DNA of 9,835 nt from Candidatus Amesbacteria bacterium RBG_19FT_COMBO_48_16 (GTDB taxonomy: Bacteria; Patescibacteriota; Microgenomatia; CAZETR01; Amesbacteraceae). Both the position numbers and the translations under genes were made by a program. Location of the stretch: assembly GCA_001775555.1 (NCBI GenBank), contig MEXE01000019.1, positions 1 through 9,835 on the forward strand, written 5' to 3'. The notes under the pieces were generated by a model that was not told the origin of the DNA, did not search any database, and saw nothing but the letters and a program-made list of their open reading frames with translations. Of this stretch, positions 1 to 6,490 are shown piece after piece (position 1 is the stretch's first letter; every line of letters begins with the position of its first letter).

Positions 1-316
1 GTACTGTTTGAATAGTTTGGGGATAGACTATAGTGTCAGGATTTAAAAGCAAGACAAATTCTGAGGTGATTGTTTTCAGAGCGATGTTGTTACCGGCAGC
101 GAAGCCAACGTTTTTGTGACAGGAAATAATTTTTACGTCCGGAAATATGCGCTGGGTAGTAGGTACGGAATCATCGTATGAGGCGTTATCAACTACGATA
201 ATCTCCCAATCATCCTGAGAAGTCTTGGCTGCGGTGAGTGAAGAAAGACAATTAAGTAATAACTGTTTTACGTTATGATTTAGGATAATAATAGTTAAAT
301 TACTTTTTTTGTTCAT
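1..316 (-). CDS. GT2 family glycosyltransferase, WbbL/rhamnosyltransferase-like (C-terminus beyond window)
   Basis: The first 105 residues of a GT-A fold glycosyltransferase are readable; the rest lies beyond base 1. It should transfer a sugar from a nucleotide-sugar donor to a growing glycan at the cytoplasmic membrane face. Visible GT2 signs are the first beta strand (LTIIILNHN, residues 7-15), VVDNAS at 41-46 with the nucleotide-contacting Asp, NVGFAAGNN at 69-77 and LLLNPDT at 89-95, where NPD takes the place of the metal-binding DxD. This combination is typical of the rhamnosyltransferase (WbbL-like) branch of GT2, although the donor sugar cannot be read from the sequence. The ATG at 316 overlaps the end of the upstream GT4 gene by 17 bases and has no Shine-Dalgarno sequence, so translation is probably coupled. 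The fragment begins with MNKK, directly followed by the first strand, which supports this start. Confidence 0.9.
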   Translation of the reverse strand, partial: MNKKSNLTIIILNHNVKQLLLNCLSSLTAAKTSQDDWEIIVVDNASYDDSVPTTQRIFPDVKIISCHKNVGFAAGNNIALKTITSEFVLLLNPDTIVYPQTIQTV

Positions 317-1502
317 CGATTAAGCTTTGATATAAAGTTTCTAACTTCTTGCTAATAGGTTCCCATCTAAATCCGGAGTCAGCAATTTGTTTGGCATTTT
401 GAGCAATATTTTCATAAAGTTGTTTGTCTTTGAGAATTTCGATGGCTTTTTGGGCCATTTGCTCAGGCGACTGGCCGATCATCATAGAAACCCCATCCCG
501 GATACCTAATCCTTCTGCTCCTATCGGAGTGGTAACCACCGGGGTCATTGAAGCCATGGCTGCCAGGATTTTTAACCTAGTACCACTAGGGCCGTAAATA
601 GGCGCTATTAACAAACCGGATTTTTGATAAGCTGCCACTACACCCTGCCTGTCGGAGTCCTTAAGTTCTGAGATGCGGATGTATTTATTGGCCAGTTTTT
701 TTAAAGCAGGAGTGGGAAATTGGCCGATTATATTCAACTTGACTTCAGGGATTTGACGGATAATCAAGGGAAATACCTTAGTAGCCAGAATCATAGCCGC
801 CTCCCAGTTTTGCATCCATTTATAATTACCAATATAAAATATGGTCTGGTTGTAATGCAGTTTCTTGGGGGCTTTATCAAAGTCGTCACCGACACCGTTG
901 GGAATTACCGAAACCACTTTTTGGGGGACCGCCTTTTTTATAATTGCAGCATCTTCTTCCGAGACGGCAGCCAGTTTGTCCGCTACCCGCCAAAAATATT
1001 TTTCCCAGTAGGCTATTTTGGCTACATCAATTGCATATAGAGGTTTTAATAACCAGGGAGTCTCGGCCTGAACCTCATGCCAGAAGACCCGGGACATGAT
1101 AGTTTGCTCGACTAAAACCGTAGGCACCGAATGCACAGGTAAATAAGGCATGACGTAAAACGTTTCCGCGTGGATAAGATCGTATTGCCCAGAATCAATC
1201 TCAGCTTTGAGCGCAGCTTTCACCTGCGGACGGTAATAAATCATGATCAGAAACGGATAAGGTGAGAAGCCGGTACGAAGGATGTTGGGGATAGTCCAAG
1301 CTTTTCCCCTTTTGAAAACCAATACTTTATTGCAGAATTTCTCCATGTGCCTGATCTGATCGGTAGTATTTGTTTCCCGGGTGAAGCAAGCCAAGGTGAT
1401 CTGATGATGACGGGATAGGTGTTTGATCAGATTGTATGATCTAATCTGACCACCGGCCGATGGCGGATACGGAAGGTATGGGGTAAGCATTAATATCCTC
1501 AT
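300..1502 (-). CDS. GT4 family (GT-B fold) glycosyltransferase
   Basis: A 400-residue cytoplasmic glycosyltransferase with two Rossmann-like domains. The N-terminal acceptor domain opens with MRILMLTPYLPYPPSAGGQIRS (given here in part as residues 1-18), including the glycine-containing loop of the family. The donor domain starts near residue 220 (FYIGNYKWMQN) and ends with GTRLKILAAMA at 307-317 and TPIGAEGL at 325-332. The layout resembles the GT4 branch that includes exosortase-associated sugar transferases (TIGR03087-like), where the motif normally reads GTRLKILEAMA. Here that Glu is Ala314, and the first position of E-x7-E is Ser306, so neither acidic residue is present. The ATG at 1502 forms an ATGA overlap with the upstream GT-C gene, so the start is secure. 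Donor and linkage are unknown. An inactive or altered enzyme is possible, but the rest of the fold looks intact. Confidence 0.9.
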   Translation of the reverse strand: MRILMLTPYLPYPPSAGGQIRSYNLIKHLSRHHQITLACFTRETNTTDQIRHMEKFCNKVLVFKRGKAWTIPNILRTGFSPYPFLIMIYYRPQVKAALKAEIDSGQYDLIHAETFYVMPYLPVHSVPTVLVEQTIMSRVFWHEVQAETPWLLKPLYAIDVAKIAYWEKYFWRVADKLAAVSEEDAAIIKKAVPQKVVSVIPNGVGDDFDKAPKKLHYNQTIFYIGNYKWMQNWEAAMILATKVFPLIIRQIPEVKLNIIGQFPTPALKKLANKYIRISELKDSDRQGVVAAYQKSGLLIAPIYGPSGTRLKILAAMASMTPVVTTPIGAEGLGIRDGVSMMIGQSPEQMAQKAIEILKDKQLYENIAQNAKQIADSGFRWEPISKKLETLYQSLIDEQKK

Positions 1503-2935
1503 TCAAGTCTCTTTCTCTGCCAGTAGTCGGGGCGTTCGTCCAGCTTGATAATGACGAACTCCGGATTTTGTTCCATGATGGTGTACTGGTCCATAATGGC
1601 CCGGGTGTCCGGGTCATAAGTGACAGAGACGTAGTAGCCGATGCCGTAACGGTCCTTGAGGTCTTTTATCGGCATGGGGAGATGGGTAAAACCACGGCGT
1701 TTGGTCTGATACAAAAAGGCGGTGTCCCCATTGTAGGGAGCAACAACAAGAGCATCTTTTGGTAACAGGCGATCGACCGCCTGACCGGCACGGATAATCG
1801 ACCAGTTATTGACCTGGTAATTACCCCGAATGTCATACCAAGTCATGCCCAACATCATGAATATGACAAATAAAATAAAGGCCTTTTTGGTCCAACTGGT
1901 GGCAAAATGAATGACGCCCAGAGCTAAAAGGATCGATACTATCGGTATAATGGGGATCTGATAATAGTCATGACGGACATTGCCGGTGGCAAAGACCACC
2001 AAATATGCCAGGGCGCCAATAACCCAAGGGAGAAAAGAGCCTGCGGCAAATAGGCCGAGAGATAAAGGAAATACACCCCAGTGGCCCAAAATCATGTCAC
2101 CCAATCGCTCGCCGAACAGCCAGCGGAAGAAAGCGGGGCGGAAACGAATATGATCACCGTTTAATAACCACAAGCTGGCCGGAACTCCCTGAGGGTAACG
2201 GAATGACCAGAGGCGCCACAGGGCAAAGGGAAGCACAAAGGCTAAATGCAAGACCCAGAAATGGCGAAGGTTTAACATTTTAATTTTGTACCGATGCCAA
2301 AAATACCAGGTGATAGGCAAGAGAAAGAAAAGGGCAACCGGTTTGACCAGAACTGCGAGGGTACCAAAAAGTGCGGTAAGAATTAAGATATATGATTTAT
2401 GATTTATGGTCCAGACATCGAAGAAATTTAGGGCTGCCAAATATAAGGTAACCATCAGGGGGTCGGGCAGGATAACCCGGGTGAAATAGATGTTGAAAGG
2501 AAGAAAGAGATAGAAAAAGGCAGCTAACAGTCCGGTAAAGGGCCGGCTATGGCGCCGGACCAGTAAAAATATTAAAACTGCAGAAACCAAGGCAGATATA
2601 ACTGAAGTCATACGCCCCCAGTATTCTAATGAAAGGTTATAGGTTTTAGGGATTAGGGTATAGAAAGAGTAGTGAATCAGGTTAAAGACGGGGAACTCAA
2701 CGAAGCGGTAACCGTCGGGATTAAATAACCCGCGTCCTGAAGTATCGGAGAAATCATCAAAACGGGGATGAAGAAGATCAACCCCGAGGTCGACAAAATT
2801 TCTGGTGACGGATGCGGTGTCTGCCTGGCGCCAGCTGTGCCAATCGGCAACCGGATTGTCAATCTTATACATCCTGACCAAAAAACCGAAAATGACAATT
2901 AGCGCCAGTAACAAGTATTGGAGTTTATGTTGCAT
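1499..2935 (-). CDS. GT-C membrane glycosyltransferase, GT39/ArnT-like
   Basis: A 478-residue polytopic membrane protein of the family that moves a sugar from a polyprenyl-phosphate carrier to an acceptor on the outer membrane face. The first helix (about 5-22) is followed by an extracytoplasmic loop carrying DWHSWRQADTA (31-41), whose Asp/His/Arg cluster matches the catalytic loop region of GT39-like enzymes. EFP (80-82), LPDPLM (156-161) and HDYYQIPIIP (322-331) are further family-type segments. About ten hydrophobic helices run to residue 365, and the last ~110 residues form a soluble domain. The ATG at 2935 lies inside the end of the ligase-like gene (11-base overlap) with no Shine-Dalgarno sequence; the stop overlaps the next GT4 gene by ATGA. 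Two heptamer-periodic stretches lie within it, encoding parts of a loop and a helix. Substrate and acceptor cannot be told. Confidence 0.88.
   Translation of the reverse strand: MQHKLQYLLLALIVIFGFLVRMYKIDNPVADWHSWRQADTASVTRNFVDLGVDLLHPRFDDFSDTSGRGLFNPDGYRFVEFPVFNLIHYSFYTLIPKTYNLSLEYWGRMTSVISALVSAVLIFLLVRRHSRPFTGLLAAFFYLFLPFNIYFTRVILPDPLMVTLYLAALNFFDVWTINHKSYILILTALFGTLAVLVKPVALFFLLPITWYFWHRYKIKMLNLRHFWVLHLAFVLPFALWRLWSFRYPQGVPASLWLLNGDHIRFRPAFFRWLFGERLGDMILGHWGVFPLSLGLFAAGSFLPWVIGALAYLVVFATGNVRHDYYQIPIIPIVSILLALGVIHFATSWTKKAFILFVIFMMLGMTWYDIRGNYQVNNWSIIRAGQAVDRLLPKDALVVAPYNGDTAFLYQTKRRGFTHLPMPIKDLKDRYGIGYYVSVTYDPDTRAIMDQYTIMEQNPEFVIIKLDERPDYWQRKRLE
2387..2407 (-). repeat. Short heptanucleotide tandem repeat (3 units) in the third GT-C gene
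   Basis: Plus-strand units are GATATAT, GATTTAT and GATTTAT. The motif differs from the AGTAAAT family but has the same period. It encodes about residues 177-183 (INHKSYI) in a polar turn between two hydrophobic segments of the GT-C protein. With two identical units and one mismatch it could be chance, but its period agrees with the other arrays. Confidence 0.6.
2635..2662 (-). repeat. Degenerate heptanucleotide periodic stretch (4 units) in the third GT-C gene
   Basis: Plus-strand units from 2635 are GGTTATA, GGTTTTA, GGGATTA and GGGTATA, sharing GG at positions 1-2 and TA at 6-7. It encodes about residues 92-100 (YTLIPKTYN) in a loop. The similarity between units is moderate, so this may be a decayed array or coincidence. 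Confidence 0.4.
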
Positions 2936-4244
2936 GGGGATTTGAGATAGCTAGTAGTTTTGTCCGTTCAGCCAAGCCCATTACCGCCCAAGTAAACATG
3001 GCGATTTTTGACGCGGCAAATACGTCTATAAATACGGCATTTATTAATAAACCAAGAACGGAACAGGTGATGGCGACGATAAAAGCATGTGATACTGAAG
3101 GAGTGTAGCGGACAACAAAAGGCAGGCCGGATTTGAAAAAACGTAAAAAAATCAATACAAACGCCGCTAAACCCAGAAGACCGGTTTCGGCTAAAGTCCG
3201 TAAATAGTCATTGTCGACCGCTAATCCGACTGAAGAGAAACCTGTACCCAGCACCGGATTTTTGGTAAAAGCCCTTAGGGCTTTGGGCCATTCGGCCTTG
3301 AGGCGGATATTAAACGAGCGATCTTCGGGAACTTCCGGAGGTTTAAGGGCATCCGGAACATCATTGACATCCTTGTTTTCAACCTGGGCAGATACGGATT
3401 GGATATAGGTAAGACGAAGATGATTGGTTATAAAATCCAAATATCGGCCTTTCAGCTGGGGAGAAAAGAAGACCCCTAAAAATGCCGCCGAAAATAATGG
3501 CAGAAGCCAAAAGGGCTTACGAATAAGCAGGATCAGGGCTGAAGCAGCGACAAAAAAACTGACAAAAGTAATGCGTGATGCAGAAAGGAGAAGAGTCCAG
3601 TAAATCATACCGGCTCCGATAACCAATAATCCAGGCAATGAAGATATAGGCAGGAGAGCGATAATTAATAACAGGGGAAAAACAGAAAAAGCCGCCAGAT
3701 CATAGTGTCCAGCAAATGTAGAGTTGATACGGGCCCCCGGTCCCAGAGAGAGCGCTAAACCTTTGGAAAATTCGCTATTGGTTGTGGTAACTACCGGAAA
3801 ATCCAGGAATTGCTGACCTAATCCGTATAAAGCTACAAGCAAGGAAGTGATAATAATCACCCGGACCAGATAGCGTAACTGAGAAAGCGAATTCAGCCAG
3901 GCAAACGCCGCAAAAAACAATACCGCATATTCAACCCGGCGTAAAGAATGCAACAAACCCAGACTAAGGGAAGCAGTTTTGGTCAAGAATATTCCTGAAA
4001 AAGCGGCTATAAAACCTATAGCTAAATATAAAAGGAGACTGCGGGGAAGCGGAGCCGATAAACTCTGAAATTTAGTTTTTAATTGGGTAAACAGGAAGAG
4101 AATAAAAATACAGGCTATTAACAAATCTTCAAAACGGATCGAGACAAAAGAGCCAGGGACTCCCAAGAGAGGGAATTTAGGATACAAAGGGATAAAGATA
4201 AGTGCCAACGCCAGAATAAAAGGCGATATTTTAGAGGTGAGCAT
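2925..4244 (-). CDS. O-antigen ligase/polymerase family membrane protein (Wzy/WaaL-like)
   Basis: A 439-residue protein with roughly eleven hydrophobic helices and one large extracytoplasmic loop (about 262-350), the layout of the Wzy_C / O-antigen ligase superfamily. Diagnostic parts are RINSTFAGHYDLAAF (172-186), LLSASRITF (219-227) just before the loop, and NPVLGTGFSSV then DNDYLRTLAETGLLGL (329-339 and 344-359) at its end. Such proteins join undecaprenyl-linked glycan units into a polymer or transfer them to lipid or protein; the sequence alone does not separate these roles. The loop also holds an acidic, Pro-rich stretch (288-310). I place the start at the ATG at 4244, since the longer reading begins with TTG at 4271 and adds only nine polar residues before the first helix. 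This start overlaps the preceding small gene by 14 bases, which implies coupled translation. Confidence 0.88.
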   Translation of the reverse strand: MLTSKISPFILALALIFIPLYPKFPLLGVPGSFVSIRFEDLLIACIFILFLFTQLKTKFQSLSAPLPRSLLLYLAIGFIAAFSGIFLTKTASLSLGLLHSLRRVEYAVLFFAAFAWLNSLSQLRYLVRVIIITSLLVALYGLGQQFLDFPVVTTTNSEFSKGLALSLGPGARINSTFAGHYDLAAFSVFPLLLIIALLPISSLPGLLVIGAGMIYWTLLLSASRITFVSFFVAASALILLIRKPFWLLPLFSAAFLGVFFSPQLKGRYLDFITNHLRLTYIQSVSAQVENKDVNDVPDALKPPEVPEDRSFNIRLKAEWPKALRAFTKNPVLGTGFSSVGLAVDNDYLRTLAETGLLGLAAFVLIFLRFFKSGLPFVVRYTPSVSHAFIVAITCSVLGLLINAVFIDVFAASKIAMFTWAVMGLAERTKLLAISNPHAT

Positions 4245-4731
4245 ATTCTTTAACCAGTAACCGTCCGGCAATACACGTCAAAGCCAGCACCGTCAAACGT
4301 GTCAGGGCATGAGACGGCAGGCGGCGAATGGTAATTTTTCCCTGGTAGTGAACTCCGTTGCGGTTAATTTGTTCGGTAGGGAGGGTCGGGTAGAAACCAT
4401 TAATCAGAAGCGAATCGCGCCAAGGATGCACAAGTTCTTCCATCCAAGAACTCCGGGTCTGGTCACGGATCAATGAGTATGCTTCCTCGGGGGGATAATT
4501 AAGGCGGAGAGGGGTAACGGGGGATGAAAATTGAGATGTGAAATAGGAAATCAGTTCTATCCGGTCTAAGTCGGTAAAAAAAGCCTGACGATATATACTT
4601 TCGGTATCTGCCGGCTCAGTCGATGTCAGCGAACCAGGGGGAAAGGGGGGAAATACGGGAGAGGGGAGAAGTAAATAGTAAATAGTAAATAGCAATAGGA
4701 CAACGAGAAATGCGGTAATTATATTTTTCAT
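4231..4731 (-). CDS. Small membrane-anchored protein of unknown function
   Basis: A 166-residue protein I cannot assign to a characterised family. An N-terminal hydrophobic helix (about 4-22) without a cleavage motif suggests a membrane anchor. A Pro-rich linker (23-33) follows, then a soluble domain of about 110 residues, probably extracytoplasmic. That domain has a distinctive core: SLTSTEPADTES (34-45), LNYPPEEAYSLIRDQTRSSW (78-97), HPWRDSLLINGF (102-113) and a late strand pattern near YQGKITIRRLPS (129-140). The last 25 residues are moderately hydrophobic and could be a second helix. From memory, similar proteins occur beside polysaccharide genes in Microgenomates-type genomes; this is unverified. 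It starts one base after the acetyltransferase stop and ends inside the ligase-like gene, so a role with that gene is a reasonable guess. Codons 14-21 are built from a perfect heptamer repeat. Confidence 0.8.
   Translation of the reverse strand: MKNIITAFLVVLLLFTIYYLLLPSPVFPPFPPGSLTSTEPADTESIYRQAFFTDLDRIELISYFTSQFSSPVTPLRLNYPPEEAYSLIRDQTRSSWMEELVHPWRDSLLINGFYPTLPTEQINRNGVHYQGKITIRRLPSHALTRLTVLALTCIAGRLLVKEYAHL
4670..4692 (-). repeat. Perfect heptanucleotide tandem repeat (3.3 units) in the small unknown gene
   Basis: On the plus strand the unit AGTAAAT occurs three times without a mismatch (4670-4690), followed by AG. It lies in codons 14-21 of the small membrane protein and encodes LFTIYYLL in the anchor helix. 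Because the unit is not a multiple of three, adding or losing one shifts the frame. I worked out both outcomes: two units give a TGA at codon 33, four units a TGA at codon 41. A heptamer read through all three frames here gives hydrophobic residues, so it is tolerated in a membrane helix. Confidence 0.85.
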
Positions 4732-4732
4732 T

Positions 4733-5284
4733 TCATTGAAACATCCTGGCCCGGCCCAATTTGTAATTGGGTTTTTTGTTCCGTCTCTCCCCTATCACTT
4801 TTGCGGGCACCCCGCCAACTATTGCAAATTCGGGTATGTCCGCGGTGACGACAGCCCCGCCGGCTACCACTGCTCCTGTACCAATTTTAACCCCTGGCAT
4901 AATGATGACCCGGGGGCCTATGAAAACATAATCCCCTATCTCCACCGGGGAATTTGAAGCGTGGAAATCTTCGGAATTTATATCGTGCTCTGAATTGTAA
5001 ATCATGACTTCAGAGGCGATATCCACATGATTACCGATTTTCAAACTATCCCTCCCGTCTAAAAAAACGTGGTCGCCGATTATCGAGTCTGACCCAACAG
5101 CGATACCTTTCGGCTGATAAAACCTAGCCCACATGTGGATAGTACTACCCCGACCGATTTTCAACCCCGCCAGGCGATACACTTCCAGTCTAAACCAGTG
5201 AGAGGGCACTAAACCTGCCAGATAAAGGATAAATAGCTCAAAATCAAGCAAAATATTTATTATGCGGTTGACTCCCTTTGACAT
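4733..5284 (-). CDS. Left-handed beta-helix O-acetyltransferase (WbbJ/maltose acetyltransferase-like)
   Basis: A 183-residue hexapeptide-repeat acyltransferase, expected to act as a trimer and to use acetyl-CoA to acetylate a sugar hydroxyl of the glycan or its lipid-linked precursor. A short hydrophobic N-terminus (about 8-25) may touch the membrane. The repeats span about residues 40-160, with isoleucine/valine-led rungs such as IGRGST, VGSDSI, IGNHVD and IGDYVF. NSEHDINS (97-104) carries the candidate catalytic His100, and VGGVPAKVIGER (156-167) is the standard C-terminal signature. I chose the ATG at 5284 because GGAG lies 8 bases upstream. An ATG at 5329 (198 residues, ATGA overlap with the GT4 stop) is a real alternative. 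The frame stays open to 5386, but those extra residues overlap the GT4 gene and look non-homologous. Function at class level is secure; the substrate is unknown. Confidence 0.9.
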   Translation of the reverse strand: MSKGVNRIINILLDFELFILYLAGLVPSHWFRLEVYRLAGLKIGRGSTIHMWARFYQPKGIAVGSDSIIGDHVFLDGRDSLKIGNHVDIASEVMIYNSEHDINSEDFHASNSPVEIGDYVFIGPRVIIMPGVKIGTGAVVAGGAVVTADIPEFAIVGGVPAKVIGERRNKKPNYKLGRARMFQ

Positions 5285-5292
5285 AATCTCGG

Positions 5293-5296
5293 CTCC
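5293..5296 (-). promoter_or_regulatory. Ribosome binding site deciding the acetyltransferase start
   Basis: GGAG on the minus strand lies 8 bases before the ATG at 5284. It is the clearest Shine-Dalgarno match near any start in the window; most other genes have none. It supports the 183-residue form of the acetyltransferase over the form starting at 5329, which has only AT-rich sequence upstream. Confidence 0.5.
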
Positions 5297-5325
5297 GGTA
5301 AGTGTTTTGCCCATTTTGTCTCGGA

Positions 5326-6477
5326 TCATATATTTTTTACTGCTGTTTCTATTACCTGCATGGTCTTTTGGGCAGTGCGGTCCCAATCGAATAATTTTAC
5401 CCTTTTTAAACCAGCTTTCACATAGCGGTTACGCATGGAACCTATAGCCTCAATTATACCTGAACTGATCGAGGCGGGGTCGGCCGGGTCAACAAAAATT
5501 CCGGCGTTCCCGACCACCTCCGGCAGACTGGCAACCCGGGAAACTACAACAGGCGTACCACAAGCCATAGCGTTGACCACAGGGATACCAAAACCTTCAT
5601 AGAAACTGGGCATGACAAAAGCGGTGGCGTGAGACATGAGCGCCGGTACTTCTTCTTCTTCTACAAAACCTGTGAAAATGACCTGTTTATCGAGACCCAG
5701 ATCTGCAACTGTTTGAAAAATCCGGTCGTAAAGCCAGCCTTTTTTTCCGGAAATGACTAAGCTCAACTTTTCCGGTAAACCACCAATGCCGCCCCCTGCT
5801 CTAAGGGGGGATTTAAAGCGAGTATGAAGTAATTGGGCGAAGGCTTTAATCAATCCTTCGATATTTTTACTGGGACGGAGGCTACCCAGAAAAAATAGAT
5901 AATTCCTGGAGATACCGTATTTTTTCAGAATTCGGGGGTTTTTGGTCGGCTTAAATAACTTTTGGTCATAACCGGGGTAAGTAACGGTAATTTTAGCCGG
6001 GTCAATCCCGTAAGCCGAAATGATATCTTTTTTGGTGTGTTCTGAAATAGCGATGACGCAGGCAGCTCTTTTTACTGAATAGGCGGTCCAGTTTTTCAAT
6101 TGGTTGTAATCTTTGGGGGTAAATTGATCCGGAAATTCCAGGAAACCTAAATCCATAATGGCAACTACAGTAGGAATAGGAGAAAAACGGGGTGCATAAT
6201 GGGCCATACTGAAAAATACGTCCGGTCGAGGGAGATGGGTATATAAATCCATAGGTAAACGGGTCTGAGTCCAGAGTTTGGGAAAGGGGATAACGCGATA
6301 CTCCCAGCCCGTCTTAGCGGCAGGCAAGTCACCTAAAACGGGGGTTTTGAGATAGATGATAAAACGGTGGTCAGTTTTTTGGCGGTAAAGAGCATGCAGC
6401 AGACCGAAGGCGTATTGATTGACTCCTACACGCTGACTGGTCAAATTAGCCTCATTGGCGTCAATTCCTATGATCAT
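5326..6477 (-). CDS. GT4 family (GT-B fold) glycosyltransferase, mannosyltransferase-like
   Basis: A complete 383-residue GT4 enzyme that should add a sugar from a nucleotide donor on the cytoplasmic side. The N-terminal domain opens with MIIGIDANEAN and a glycine-containing loop (RVGVNQYAFGLL, 16-27). VVAIMDLGFLEFP (104-116) is the usual mid-domain motif. The donor domain holds FLGSLRPSKNIEGLI (196-210), SGKKGWLYD (243-251), YEGFGIPVVNAMACGTPVVV (293-312) and SLPEVVG (317-323). Glu294 of the E-x7-E motif is present, but the second position is Asn302. Between AFAQL and PEKLSLVIS there is an extra, unusual stretch (residues 217-234), encoded by a G/C-run hairpin and looking like a repeat read through in frame. 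The ATG at 6477 follows the previous stop by 13 bases with no Shine-Dalgarno sequence; the start agrees with the family N-terminus. Confidence 0.92.
   Translation of the reverse strand: MIIGIDANEANLTSQRVGVNQYAFGLLHALYRQKTDHRFIIYLKTPVLGDLPAAKTGWEYRVIPFPKLWTQTRLPMDLYTHLPRPDVFFSMAHYAPRFSPIPTVVAIMDLGFLEFPDQFTPKDYNQLKNWTAYSVKRAACVIAISEHTKKDIISAYGIDPAKITVTYPGYDQKLFKPTKNPRILKKYGISRNYLFFLGSLRPSKNIEGLIKAFAQLLHTRFKSPLRAGGGIGGLPEKLSLVISGKKGWLYDRIFQTVADLGLDKQVIFTGFVEEEEVPALMSHATAFVMPSFYEGFGIPVVNAMACGTPVVVSRVASLPEVVGNAGIFVDPADPASISSGIIEAIGSMRNRYVKAGLKRVKLFDWDRTAQKTMQVIETAVKNI
5780..5818. repeat. REP-like hairpin sequence read through inside a GT4 gene
   Basis: CCCCCT (5792-5797) and AGGGGG (5804-5809) form a 6-bp stem around a 6-base loop, flanked by an ATTTAAAG stretch on one side and ACCACCAATGCCG on the other. 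C-run/G-run hairpins with such flanks are typical of dispersed palindromic repeats in many bacterial genomes. Read on the minus strand it gives KSPLRAGGGIGG, a peptide out of character for the GT4 fold at this position. It is in frame and has no stop. That it is a dispersed repeat is inferred, as no second copy lies in the window. Confidence 0.55.
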
Positions 6478-6490
6478 GGGTTTAAAATAG

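Noticed and set aside
1428..1448. Inverted repeat CAGATT / AATCTG in the 300-1502 gene
   Set aside because: Only six bases per arm with a nine-base loop inside well-conserved coding sequence; expected by chance.
4245..4271. TTG start adding nine residues to the ligase-like protein
   Set aside because: The ATG at 4244 directly precedes the first hydrophobic helix and makes a 14-base overlap in keeping with the other junctions; the extension is polar and not needed.
4636..4668. G-rich stretch in the small unknown gene as another REP-like hairpin
   Set aside because: It has runs of G but no complementary C-run arm; it encodes the Pro-rich linker and has no hairpin.
5285..5386. Longer N-terminus of the acetyltransferase up to ATG 5386
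   Set aside because: The added residues up to 5329 lie fully inside the GT4 gene and look random. The ATG at 5329 remains possible because of its ATGA overlap, but GGAG before 5284 and the family N-terminus favour the shorter form.
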